In this document: one piece after another, positions 24,775 through 36,186 of the stretch
How the letters are laid out: every line of letters begins with the position of its first letter
Position numbering within the stretch: position 1 is the stretch's first letter
Assembly (NCBI GenBank): GCA_013399855.1
Contig: VXAY01004974.1
Span: forward strand, 558,001 to 622,000
Source of the DNA: Oxyruncus cristatus
Lineage: Eukaryota > Chordata > Aves > Passeriformes > Cotingidae
Reading direction: 5' to 3'
Length of the DNA stretch: 64,000 nt
Notes under the pieces: model-generated
Told to the model about the DNA's origin: nothing
The model's database searches: none
What the model saw: only the letters and a program-made list of their open reading frames with translations
Translations under genes and position numbers: made by a program

Positions 24775-25200
24775 TAATTTTGATTCATTTTGCAGGTCAA
24801 GCATGAAATGCTTTTTGTAGTGCTCTCTGGTGCTAAACAATTTGCACCAGTTTAGAATTTTCCAATCTTAGCATCAATTATTTGTGACAATTTCAGATAG
24901 CTATCTAATTTGGCAATGCTGTATTCATACCTAGGACTTCATTCCCTATATATTGATTTCCTCTAAGCTCTGCTTTTTTGGGAAAACCTTTTACACTGAT
25001 ACACCTGGCTAGCAGATGTGGCTTAGCTATTATATGTGATGCAATTAATCTGGAAGGCTGGCGTCACAGGACTTTCTGTGATGCTGTGGCAGCATTATTG
25101 TGATTCATTATTGTCAATTCCTCAGCAAGTTGTAATTGGCAGTGCTATATTGTCTCTGAAAAAAATTAGTCACTGCGGCAGTAGGAAAAAGAATGGCATA
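24775..25200. promoter_or_regulatory. Candidate conserved non-coding element
   Basis: Repeat-free sequence with repeated attgt/acaat Sox-type words ('attattgtgattcattattg' at about 25095) and homeodomain words (gcaattaatctg), and without long frames. The density of such words is above the surroundings. Inference from motif texture only. Confidence 0.25.
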
Positions 25201-26041
25201 TTTTCTTTTCTGAGAAAACAAAGGTTATCCTTGTTTACACATCTAATGTAAATGTAAAATGAACAAGCTCCATCCTTAATTTACCTCTTCTACCTCATTG
25301 CAAAGCCTAGGTGTTAGAGGACAGTGTTGAGATGCATTCACCAGACAAAAAGTGTTTCCTATTATTAATGGCTGGAGGAGCTCCCTGTGTAATCAAAGGG
25401 CACAGCTGCAGTGATATACGGCCAGTGACAAACGGAGAGATCTTTCCTTCTCACTGCTACAAGCTTACCAGCTTGCAGCCAGCAACTTCCAGTGCTGTAT
25501 ATCTGCAAGATAAATAGCATGAGATATGAATATACGCAGTGCTTACAGTCTTGAGAAGTATTGTTATATCCCCCACATCCAATCATTCTAAATATGACTC
25601 GAGTGCATTTTTCACAATTTCAGAGCTGTTCTTGCTGTTTGTAAATAGATACAGTGTCTGAGCAGAGATTTAAAACCCTCTAACGGTGCTGCTTTCGGAG
25701 GTATGGTTTGGAAGCAGGTATAGTACAGCCGATGGTGTCAGCAAAACAGCTTTCACGAGATTCACAGCTCTTTTTCGCAGTGAGAAGCAGCACTGAACTT
25801 CTCTGTGAAAGAAATCAGCTAAAGAATATACAAGAAATCACTTTTTTTTTTTACACACCTATGCCAAAGCAATCTAAGGGAAGAACTCATTCTCATCAAA
25901 AAAAATAGGAAGCAACTGCCAGAGAAAAGTGAAGCAAACAAAGGTGCTTGGTAAATAAAAAATCATGTGCCCTTTTGCCTGTTTTGACTTTGTTGCTGTC
26001 CGTATAAGTGGGTCCAGATTTCCACAAACATGAAACTAAAG

Positions 26042-26057
26042 CTATCAGGGGGCAGGG
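26042..26057 (+). promoter_or_regulatory. CTCF-like motif
   Basis: 'ctatcagggggcaggg' matches the vertebrate CTCF core (CCACCAGGGGGCAG) at 12 of 14 positions. One mismatch falls at the second C, which is usually strongly preferred, so occupancy is doubtful. Plus-strand orientation. Confidence 0.3.
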
Positions 26058-26854
26058 CCAGCCCTTCCATGGAATCAGTGGCAGGAAGGTGTCCCCACGC
26101 ACACAGACCCACATGCAGGCACACAGGCACACGGAGGAAGTTGGTGCCGCTCTGTGACCTTTCCGTGAACTTTCTAGGAGATGCAAAGATCAGTCAAGAA
26201 GCCAAAGGTCGGCATTCATGCTGGTCACAAGCAAAAATCAGATTTAACCAGTCACTGGAGGAGTGTTTCTGGGCCTTGAGTTATGTCAGTAAAATACTAA
26301 TAAATGCATTTTTTATAGTGAAAAATTGAGTCAGTGTTTAATGTCTCAGCATGGCTCAGTCTTGCTGCACTCATTTGACAACTTGTTAGAAGCTATGTTC
26401 ACTTTTCCCCTGTATATATCTATGCAGGAGAATGATGGAGTTAAATAATATGAAGGAAGTGGCACAATGTGAGAAGAATCTGGGAATTCAGAGTGAACAG
26501 TGCTACTGCTGGTGTTTGTGAGACACAAAAGTATGACCTGAAGAAAGGAAATTACATGTTGATTGCCTATGAAGAAAAACATTGAGTTAAAAGCAAGGCA
26601 ACAGTAAAGGAAGTCTGCAATTTCAGTTGTAATTGACTTGTCCAGCCTCTTGCACAGTACTTGGTATCAGATTATACCACAGTGGTATCTTTGTTTAAAT
26701 CAGAGTTTAAAAAAAAAGAATCAGAATGAAATATACAAGTAATATAATCCTACTTTCAGCAGGTCAGAAGTGAAAACAAATGTGGTGATTTGCTTCTGCT
26801 GTAGCCTGAGGTGGACATTTGCCCAAGTGACAGCATATGAGACACATTTTAGCA

Positions 26855-26894
26855 CAAAACTCCCATTGACTTCAAGAGGACCCTGATCAAACCC
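26855..26894. repeat. Ancient amniote repeat fragment
   Basis: 'aaaactcccattgacttcaa' is followed by 'gaggaccctgatcaaaccc', matching one half of the quasi-palindromic family seen at 5801-5865. A short, old remnant. Confidence 0.45.
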
Positions 26895-28384
26895 AGACAC
26901 AGCAAGTACTGTATCACAGAAGAAGCACAAGCCTCTAACTATATGAGTGTCTTTACTACAGCAGGCTGGGAGGATCTTGTTCTGAGAAATGCGTTATTAG
27001 GAACATTGTGTTGTTTCCCCTTGCCTTTGCTTTCCTCACTGCACAGTCCAATGAACTAATGCAAATAGTTAAGTTCCACTTAGAAAAAGTGATTAGTGAA
27101 ACTCAAGAAGAACCAGAGATGTGAAATTTTGGTTATGGATTGGAAAGGATACCTTTTGTTTTTAACAGTGTACTTTAATAATGGCGAGTGGCTCATCAAT
27201 ACACTTTTATCTAACATAATATGAAATTTCTCAATATATTCTTCAACTCAAGAAAATTTTCCAGGTAAAAAAAAGTAAAAACCATAAAATATTTTGCCTA
27301 TGCTAGCTTATTGGTGACTTCAATTATTTCTCATGCTAGTTCTTTTTTTGAGTAATCTGGGTTATTTTGACCACTTTCCCACATCTTCTAACTCCTAAAA
27401 CAAATCGTCTTTCATCAATAATTGCTCACTCTGGGACTAGTTTTACTGTGCTTTCTTTTGTAAACAAAGCAAAACAAAAGAGGATAAAAACTCGGTTCAT
27501 TCTCCAGTTTTTGCAGTGGAATATGAGTGAAAATGTTTCTGCACGAACCAAACACTGCAGCACTTCCTGCCCAGCCACTGAGAACTGAAGTGCTTTTCAG
27601 AACAGGGTCAGGAGCTGTCAGGAGCACTGAGGGTGCTTTGTGCCTGCTCGAGCAGTGGGAAGGCAGCTCCTCATGTGTGGGAGCTGGTGTGTTCAGACTC
27701 CCACCTGGACCAGAGCAGGGCTGAAGCTTCCAGCTCCTCCATGAAGGGGTCTGGTGAGTATGGACTGGGTGGTAACTCTAGATGAGTCTTGGGCTGGGAT
27801 GGTAAAGCAAGGCATAAATTAGACAAGTTCAAGGCAGGCAGTATTTAATATACATAATACAGGGAGGACTTACAGCCAGGGCTACTCTTCTGTCTCCATT
27901 GCAGAGCAGAATAATGGAAAATCCGATCTTTTAATCTTTCTGCAATATTTTAACGCCGTTTAAAATCCTTCTAATGATAGCATTTACTTCATACTTGCGC
28001 CAGCACTTCTGTGTGTGGGAGTGCTCATAGATCCTGAAGTGACTGTGGAGCCTCTTCTTGTCCCATCAGCCAGCAGAGAAATATTACCCAGCAGGAAATA
28101 AATGGTACTGGCCAACTTTTAGTTGGGTATGATGTCTTGCCAGGGAACACTCTGATCTGCATACATTGACTTTTTAAAAAAGCTGGAAGAGTTTGAGGGG
28201 ACTATAAAAGAAGCTAAGGTCATGCTAATGTTTTAGAATGGTAAACATGATGACTAATAGACATTCAACCTATTAAGCTGAAAAGAGCCGTCATCCCAGT
28301 CTTGGAAGCTTAACATTGGAGACAATCAGTACATAATTAAATGACAGCAGCAGAACATTCATCTTGGCACATTTTCAGGGAAGT
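26895..28384. other. Non-coding stretch; possible CR1 5' extension at its right end
   Basis: No credible gene. 27540-27780 is less AT-rich and holds short frames without recognised character. 28180-28384 may belong to the CR1 fragment that is clear from 28385, but I could not confirm it. Confidence 0.45.
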
Positions 28385-28450
28385 TAAGTCTTGTCAGACA
28401 AGTCTGGTCTTCATTTTTTTGATGAAATAGCAAGTTCTGATGATAAAGTT
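28385..28450 (+). mobile_element. CR1 LINE fragment (reverse-transcriptase-side portion)
   Basis: 'cttgtcagacaagtctggtc' followed by 'ttgatgaaatagcaagttct' and a 'gataaagt' word corresponds to the widely distributed amniote CR1 segment (tgtctgacaaacctgatctt ... tttgatgagataacaag ... gataaaggt). Plus orientation. It is in the same orientation as the 3' fragment at 29279-29545 and most likely belongs to the same insertion. Too diverged to encode protein. Confidence 0.6.
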
Positions 28451-29274
28451 AAAAACCCCAACAGAGCTACATACTCCCATTGATTGGACTAAACCAAACA
28501 GAGAGATGATATTGAATAACTGGGAACTGAAAGTCACCATCCTCTGTTGAGGCCCCACAGGCAACGGCCCTTGTTCTACTCCTGTTCCACAGATGAGGGT
28601 AAAAGCAAGGCAGGGGCAGGGACACATCACCCATACAGGAACAGAGCCGGTCCAGCAATAGTTACAATGGTCAGCCAAAATCCATGCATCCCAGACAAGG
28701 CTGGTCTGAGATCAAGCAAAGAATTCAGGTCAGCAAGGCCAGATGAGGCTCACCATAGCAGGAGGCTGGCACAGGTACACTTAAAATGTAACTTCAACAA
28801 GGACAAAGAGCAAGAGCCTGACCTTAAATGCAGCTTCCAAAACAATGGACAAAAGCCTTGCAACAGGGCTTTCTCCAGCTCTTTCTCATGCAGCTCTCTT
28901 TTTACAGCTTTAACTGCTTTCCTGGCAGCTCGATACAGGGTTCCACAACTGGAATTAGAGCATGGCATCAGAGCAGCCCTGAAGTGCAGCAGCCAAAGCT
29001 ATGAGGAGAAGAGCCTGCAGAGCAACTGAGGGCCTCAGCTGGAGTTTGGGAATAATGGTAGCTAAACAAAGAAACACAGACTTTTAGTACAATACGCAGA
29101 GGAGGATGTGAAGGCAAGAAGAAGATACACAGCCTAAACTGTATTTCAGAAGGGCTTTTCATATCCACAAATAGTATTAGTGAAAATGCCTGTGGGAATA
29201 TTGGATTGGTTCTTTAAGTGCATTATGAAACTAGAAAAAGATTTTAAAAAAAAACAACATACAAAGAAAAAAAG
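28451..29274. other. Unassigned segment between two CR1 fragments
   Basis: About 824 bp lie between two co-oriented CR1 pieces, but I do not recognise CR1 sequence in it. It is less AT-rich than its surroundings and carries a 160-codon plus-strand frame (28547-29029) with no recognised domain. It could be a later insertion (for example a solo LTR), a diverged CR1 interior, or a different element. I could not find clear target-site duplications or a TG...CA boundary. Confidence 0.35.
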
Positions 29275-29278
29275 AGTC

Positions 29279-29545
29279 AGGAAAACATGCCTTAATCTGT
29301 TAAGGTTATCCAAGAAAGAGTTAAAAAGTGACTTAATCAAAGTCTGCAGGTATCTACATAAGGAAGAGATTTCTGATAACAAATAGCTATTTAGTCTAAC
29401 AGAAAAAGGCACAATAAAATCCAATGGTTGGAAGCTGCTGTACTTTCTCTAGCATGGGCCATTAATCATTGGAACAACCTAACACAGGATGTGGTAGATC
29501 ATTTGAAGTCTTTAAATCAGGACTGCACCTTTAAAAAAGAAATTC
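29279..29545 (+). mobile_element. CR1 LINE, 3' portion (old amniote subfamily)
   Basis: It reads in order 'aggaaaacatgccttaatct', 'aaaagtgacttaatcaaagt', 'tctgcaggtatctacataag', 'tttagtctaacagaaaaagg', 'aaaatccaatggttggaagc', 'tcattggaacaacctaacac' and 'atttgaagtctttaaatcag'. Each matches a consecutive segment of the old amniote CR1 3' region (gaaaacatgcc ... gaggtgacttgatcacagt ... aagtacctacat ... tttagtctagcagagaaagg ... gatccaatggctggaag ... attggaacaatttacc). Plus orientation, strongly diverged, no coding potential. Confidence 0.85.
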
Positions 29546-32212
29546 CTTCTCTCAAACAGAAAATCTGCATCTGATGCAGAAACTGAATTGCACAAGGATT
29601 GATGCAAAAATCCTTAAAATCTATTCAATTAAGGAAAAACAGTTCAATGGAAAAATACTAAAGACAAATAAGTGGGATGTTATAGGGAAGCATAAGAGAT
29701 TCCTGTGCCTTTGTCACTAAAACTCAGCTATTTACAAGAATAAACTTATGGAAAAGAAGCAGAGAGGGGAAAGGAAAAATGTATTCTGTCTAAAATATAT
29801 GTCTCTGTCCTTTAAACACAGTGTGAAAAAGACTCAGTTTTTCCTTGAAGTTCATCTGGTGGAGTTCTGACTGCACATGGTGACGGGCTCACCAGTTGTT
29901 ATTTATGAAGCATGGATTCTTGGGCATGGTTAAAATATGCCAATTGGCCCTCTTTGAGTTAAATCTCACTCTTCTGAGGTGAATTTAACCACCTGAAAGA
30001 GATCTGTAAAACAGAAGCACTCTGAGTTTCCTACAGAGAAAAAAGGAAGACACCAGCCTGTGGGGTAGAATACAGCTCTTATGTGGAAAAGAGCCAATGC
30101 AAAGGGTGCAATTCCACGGCTACACTTCTGAGTTCAGACTGCCTAAGTTTATGGTCAGGGAGGGGAGGGACAGGACTATATAAGGATATTTGCTACTTGT
30201 CATAGTTAATAGCACTAAACATTTATGTAATTCTAGTGCTCTGCTTTGATGGGAATGTCTTTGTGCTGGGAGTTGCACAAACAGAAACAAAAAGGCCAGG
30301 GAGCAGACAATCCATGCACTGGAAGAGCCCTGCAGCCCAAAGCCTCTAGCAGCCTGCACAGAAAACTTGAACTGATCTGTCAGAGCTGCTGCCATGACAG
30401 AAAAAGGGCTCTCATTCCCTACCTACTTTGAGCCTGCATGAAAAATCTTTCTCTGAGATTTTATTTGTGATTTCAGCCTCTGTTATGCAAACAGGTGCTG
30501 GATTAAAGGGTGTGTTCCAAGTTCACTGGGCTTTTCATAATCAGAGAGTAACAGTAAAGAGCTAGATACAGAGATTATGCTGGCTTTGGTCCACCTGTCC
30601 TTTGGGACCCAGCAGTTATGTCCCTAACCCTTCTGTGACCTAAGTATATGTAATACATGTAGCATGGCTCAAGGCATGAGGAAATGAAAATGCATAGGGA
30701 TATACCTGCTAATTTTTTATCTACATGCCAGGGCACATGGCAAACAGCTGCATGCACAGCCTGCATGTGTGTGCATGCAGCATGTGGACACCAGCCCCCC
30801 CACTGGAATATGACACATTTCTAATTAAAATTGGGGCCTCTGTGGAGTAAGCGGTTCATGCCTGTACTATCCCTGGAAAACTACTACAGTATAAATAAAA
30901 ATTGGTTGCAACAATTCAGTAGAGCTCCTACTGTCAAGTCCTTAAATTCGTTAGCCATTTCACATACTTTGCCATTTATATTGTTGGACCACGTCTTCTC
31001 TTTCCATAAACTTATAAAAACAGACAGTTAGTTAAGAAAATTTCTACGGTTTTCGTCCCTACACAAGTCATTTTTAGTCTCACTTTTTCTAAAGCCTGCT
31101 GTTGGGCTGAGCAGCATTTTTACCCTTGGGGGTCTGTGTTTCAGTGATGGTAGCCAGATGAGGCTGCTGCAGGATGACACCAAGTACCATCTCCACAGAG
31201 GCTGAGCATTTCTGAATTACCCCCCAAGTGCTGCTGGCTACAGGAGCCGGGGAGAAGGCAAGAGGCTCAGCTGCTGTTCAGCATATCACAGCACCAATCT
31301 GTCAGTCAGCACAGCCCAGATCCCACATGGAAACCTCCATGGGCTTTGAATCAAGCCTTAAGCGTTATAGAACTTTGGGCCTGTGTGTGTATGTGTGTGG
31401 TTTCCGGATGTATGTTTTAATTTTGTTTTGTTTTGGAAATACCACTTTCCTTTGAGACCATTAGAAATCAAGTTTATACAGGCATGGTAAAAGACCACTG
31501 TAGGCAAGGATAATGAAATATGAAATTATTATGAAAGACATAACAACTGGTTTAAAATAGGAAGTGCTGAGTTTTTCAAGATCATCAAGAATGCTTATTT
31601 TTCTCTTTCATTTTCTGAGCGCCTGTGAATATATAAGGTCCTAATCTGAGAACTGGAATAAACTGGGTTTGTTTATGAACAAGAAATGTAAACTCATCTA
31701 TCAGACTCATCAGTACATGGGCCAAATCATAAATTACCATCTCATTGTTGGCTTTAAGAGAACTGTGACTCTTACTCCATGTGAAGATGTGCCCCTTATT
31801 TTTGAACCAGGAAAGCTGAGAGTTGCTTCTGGCAAGGGCAACTCTAAAAGGAATAATTCCTAATGCAATCTGTCCATGAAATAAAGCTCCCTCTCATCTG
31901 CATTGGCTGTGTCATCTGATATGGGCTTCAAATATAACATTTTCATTGTTTTTATATGACATTGTTGGGACGGGAAAAAATATTCGCAACATGATTCCTA
32001 ACAGAATCTGCATGAAGTCATCACACATTGGACTTCCTGCTAGACATAAATCCATTATCTTACAAACTGTATTTCTCACATGACATTCCTACTAAGCAGC
32101 TGCAGTTGATAAAAGCTATTCTGCATAATTTGCTTTGAAGTATCTTTGAGATAGGATTAACCAGATGATGTACTCTTTTTTTTCTCTCCCTCTTTTCCTC
32201 TGTCTCTTGCTG
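29546..32212. other. Non-coding stretch, no gene seen
   Basis: Only chance-length frames. 30740-30790 has repeated catg/tgca words ('tgcatgtgtgtgcatgcag') forming short overlapping palindromes. Otherwise nothing recognised. Confidence 0.55.
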
Positions 32213-32233
32213 CTGGTGGTGGTGGTGGTGTGG
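32213..32233 (+). repeat. (GGT)n microsatellite
   Basis: Six tandem GGT units within a pyrimidine-rich-to-G-rich switch (tctctccctcttttcctctg precedes it). Simple repeat. Confidence 0.9.
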
Positions 32234-34265
32234 TCCTGTTCCTACAGAAAGGCTTGAGGACTACAGATACCCGTGTGATATCTGTGCACCTTGTGAGCAG
32301 GTGTATTTGTATCTTACCCTAAATGTGTTTAAACCTAAATGTTTGGACTACTGGAAATAACAGAAATCTGGAACTGCTAAAATCAGACAGTAAAAAGCCA
32401 CTGTAGTTAGCCAGTACAACAGCGCTTGGCAATACATCTGATTTACAAACAAATGACTGTTCTATCTTTCCATCAGCTTGCTTTTAAGTCCAAGTTTGCA
32501 CTGTTTTGCAAACATGTTTTCATTAGCAAGAAAACTTTTGCATTGTCTGGAGAAAGAGGATAGTTTATTTTTTTACTGAGTGACAACATCTCTGAGACAC
32601 TGAATTTTTTGTAGCTTCTTCCAAGAGATAGTTTTGTTGTGTAGAGAACCACATCTTTACCCACTTATTTTCTGCATCACTTGTCATACACAATGCAAAG
32701 GAAGTAACTATGGAAATGCAAATTAATATCCTTGCCTAAGTAGTGCTAATATGATAGCATGCTGTACATTTGAATGGCTCAGAAAATTAATGGGCACCAT
32801 TCTGAACTGTGGAAACATGAGTTGTGGTGAGAAAGTTGGAATTCAGATTTACTGCTTCTTCCTTCTCCTCTTTAATCTTTGAATAAAAGAAAGAAACATT
32901 TAAAGGATGTAAGTTTAAGTATCTTAATCTCATCAGCTTGGGCTTAACTTTTTGTTCTTTTGTGTTCAAATGAAGCACCTCATCAAAATTAGATTAAGAT
33001 GATAAATAAAATCAAGTTCAACTTTTTATTACCTTTTGCTTTTTACCTCCCCTCTGTTAAAACGCATTGGCTCTGAAATCTCCTGGCTGCAGCCGCTGAG
33101 TGTTTAGAGGCAATACTGCAGACTTTTAGGTTTTATGGATTCTACAAGAACAATATAACCTGATACTGACAATCATAAACAGATACTAAGTTGTTTCAGT
33201 TTGGAAACAATTGCAGCCATATAACCCTTGGTGGGCTCTTTTATATGAAGTTTTATTTTTCTCTGTACAATGGCTAACACGGGAACTATCCCCAGCCCAA
33301 TAGAGCAGCTTGTATTTGCTCAGGAAATGGTTAAGTTACAGCAGGTCACCCCTGTTACTTCATGGAAATGCTTTGATTTTTCTTCCATACTAAAACAGTT
33401 AGAGTCATTTGTTTTACTAACAACTCCCCTCAGAGCAGAACCTCAATACTATCTTAAAGTAAAATTAACTTCACACATGACTTTGTCAAGAAGCTTATTT
33501 CCACCTCAGGAGAGTTCAAATTTCATGAAATTGGGACAAAATGTAATTAGGAGGACAGATTTTGGAAATGTTATTTCCATTCTTTTTTCTGCCCATACTG
33601 CCCATTCACCCATGGATTTTTTGAGCAACATAAATGCAACACTTTCCTAAGTGCATAAAATGACTGTACTTGACCAGGCTACCCAGCTAGGCCATTGCCA
33701 AGAGGGCACTGGGCAAAATACAAGTAGTGTCTCCAAGCTGCATTCTAACCTCAAGGACATGTCCACAGCAGCCACACTAAAAAGGCATTTTTTGAAAGCT
33801 TCTGCTAATTTTTAAAATATTTGGGTTAAAATATTGGGATATCTAAGAATAGGGAATAATTCTGGACTGGCTCATCAGTATCAAAATTTTTGAAAATGTA
33901 GCTGCAGCCTCCCAAATTTATTGATAAGGCAGCCTAAGATACGAACAGGAATAGATGGACAGCAATCATGAGGTTTGTATGTATCTTACTCCATCCTTCT
34001 CTGAGGAGTTGTATGAACATGAAGCTTTTTATGGTAAGGGAAAAAAAAACAAACCAAACCAACCAAACAAAAAATTATTGCAGTTTCATGGTGATAAGTC
34101 TAGTTTGTCTAGCACATCCAGATCAGTTGAGAACAGTTTCTGGACTTGAAATAGAGAAAAATAAAAGATCCCTTTTTGTTAGAATTTCAAAGCACTTCGC
34201 ATTCACCACAAACCGCCTGCAAACAGTAAAGTTCAGAATACCAGCCTATATCAAGTCATTAACCT
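32234..34265. other. Non-coding stretch, no gene seen
   Basis: It contains a 126-codon plus-strand frame (33270-33650) that I examined and rejected. A short (aacc/aaac)-type low-complexity run lies near 34046-34071. No other structure. Confidence 0.5.
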
Positions 34266-34560
34266 TTTAGGACTCAATCAAAGCAGTGTTGTGTGACATT
34301 AATGAATGCTTTAATGTGGTATATAAAAGCTAACAAACATGGACACTGGCAATGATTCATCAAATTTAATATTCCATCAAACATTTAATTTTGAAGACTG
34401 ACACTTTTCAAAAATAACGTAATAGAATACAAGTTCAGAGGAGTGTCTTTAATGAAAGTCATTCCCCTCTTTTTAGGACTTTTCCAAATTGCATTTAGAT
34501 ACCCAACAAAAGGAAGAAAAGTGCATTAAAAAATGAAACAGTTACGCGACCTTCTAAATA
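34266..34560. promoter_or_regulatory. Candidate conserved non-coding element
   Basis: Repeat-free, rich in homeodomain (attaatgaatg, atttaatattc, catttaatttt) and Sox-type words, with a tcaatcaaag TCF/LEF-like word at about 34273. Enhancer-like texture only; no conservation data. Confidence 0.2.
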
Positions 34561-35229
34561 ACATTTGAACATATTTTATGGAATCTGTTGTGAAGGGTGA
34601 AGGAAGTTGTCCTTATAAATACACTTGCAGTTTAGGTCACACATTGTCTGCAGTCATTGCTAGGAGGCAACAGCCCTGTTGTAAAACAGCTGGGCTTCTT
34701 GGCTTGGGGCAAAGGCAAATTCCACAGCCAGAAACCTAATTAGACACTCTTGGAATTCACGGCACCCTTTCACGCTATGACCTTTTCCTTTCTGTCTTCC
34801 CCTCGCTTCTCTACAGCTCAGCCCCATATGTCCTCCTTCCCCCCGCCCCCAGGAACATTTGATCCTCTACTTACTAAATAGTTTGCTTTTTATTGCAAAA
34901 ATACTTTCTACTGGCCAAATTCAATCCTGCCAGTAATAAGACCAACTTGGAAGTTAACAAGTTTGTGTCATTGACAAATTTGTCCCTGTAATCCATTTAA
35001 CTTGTAAGAGACTCTAAGCTTATCCAGTCCTCTAAAAATTTCCAAGAACATGGGCTGCAGACAAGTGATGTCAAAGAAACAGCTTTATCTGCCTTGGAAA
35101 TCTTCAGAAGTCCCCAATGAATCCCCATCTTGCTCTGAAAAGAAAAGCAAAATAGTCTGACTTTTTTAAAACCCCACCAACACATGGTCTAACCATGTCC
35201 CAATGCCAGGGTACCCACCTGAATGCAGA

Positions 35230-35305
35230 AAGCCCAGGTTCAAATTCCTGGAGGGACTTGACCCTGGGCCTTCCACATGTGGCAGTTAGCTACACCAGCT
35301 CCTGG
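35230..35305 (+). repeat. Ancient tRNA-type SINE remnant
   Basis: 'cccaggttcaaattcctg' has the form of an RNA polymerase III B box (GGTTCAAATCC type). It is followed by 'gggacttgaccctgggcctt', 'ccacatgtggcagttagcta' and 'caccagc', which resemble the amniote SINE segment 'gacttgaacctgggtctccc / acatccc ... agtgccctaaccac'. It is old and diverged. I cannot choose between MIR-like and AmnSINE-like families. Confidence 0.4.
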
Positions 35306-36140
35306 CCTCACACTGGCTTCTTTTTGGACTAAGGTAGCACTTCTGTTCTGAACCTGGTTTTTTCTAGTGAAAGATTTTGCGTATTTGCAAAGCGTTTTTC
35401 ATACTGACAGATAGGTGTTTTCCAATGAGCAGTGTCTCACCACAAATTTGCTGACCTTCTATGTCCTCAGACAAACACATTCCAAACTTTTCTGAAAGGT
35501 TTATATACTTTAATTTAAATGTTATTTGTGTCAAGGGGAAATAATACCCAAAAACTTCTAATAATCTAGGTGTCTTACAAAACAAATGCACAACTGATAA
35601 AAATGAAAGGCTATTATATGCCACTGAAGCTGTATAATTTACAGTGAGGCTATTATATATAATTTCTTTAAATTGTTTGTATAATGTAAGTTGCAATCTT
35701 ATCCAAACTCGTTTCCAGCCAAAGAGCATGGTCCCTAACACGGATTTTTCACTTAAATAAAAATTGCAGGATTCATCCATTAAAAAGAAAAAAAAAAGTA
35801 TGATAAATAGGATATTTTAACTGAATTGGGTAATGGAGAACTGCTGTGCCACTCCTGAGAAATGTCTATAATTCACTTATGCCTTCTGGTATTTGTATAG
35901 CATGTTGACTCATGAATCACAGTGTAGCTATCATAAAAAAAACAATGTCTCCTTGACAAAAAATACATTTAACTCAGCTGAGATTTGCAGTTAAGATTCA
36001 TGCCTACATTTTTAAAATCACAAATGCTATTACATTACACTTGGGGAACTGTTTTCGTAAACCTGTGCACTTCGGTAGTACATTTCCTCTTGCAAGTCCC
36101 AGAAAGCACTAACGAATTGCTTCTCACCGTGTTCCTGGAA
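35306..36140. other. Non-coding stretch, no gene seen
   Basis: A 138-codon minus-strand frame (35364-35780) lies in AT-rich DNA and lacks any recognised domain, so I treat it as chance. Two 12-bp copies of aggctattatat occur about 38 bp apart, near 35608 and 35646. Confidence 0.5.
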
Positions 36141-36186
36141 GGATTATTCTCATTTTACCAATGGAAAAACTGAGGCAGAGGGGATC
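36141..36186 (+). repeat. MIR-like (CORE-SINE) remnant
   Basis: 'ggattattctcattttacca' and 'atggaaaaactgaggcagag' match the MIR core segment (attatccccattttacagatgg / ggaaactgaggcacagag). The expected continuation (ttaagtgacttgcccaaggt) is not recognisable, so only the core survives. Known MIR-type copies in birds are old and rare, which fits the divergence. Confidence 0.55.

Noticed and set aside
28547..29029. 160-codon plus-strand frame
   Set aside because: No recognised domain, no splice context, and it lies in a segment flanked by transposon fragments.
33270..33650. 126-codon plus-strand frame starting MANTGTIPSPIEQL
   Set aside because: It looked protein-like at its start, but there is no recognised domain and no clear promoter or splice context; length is compatible with chance.
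35364..35780. 138-codon minus-strand frame
   Set aside because: AT-driven composition, no recognised domain, no splice context.
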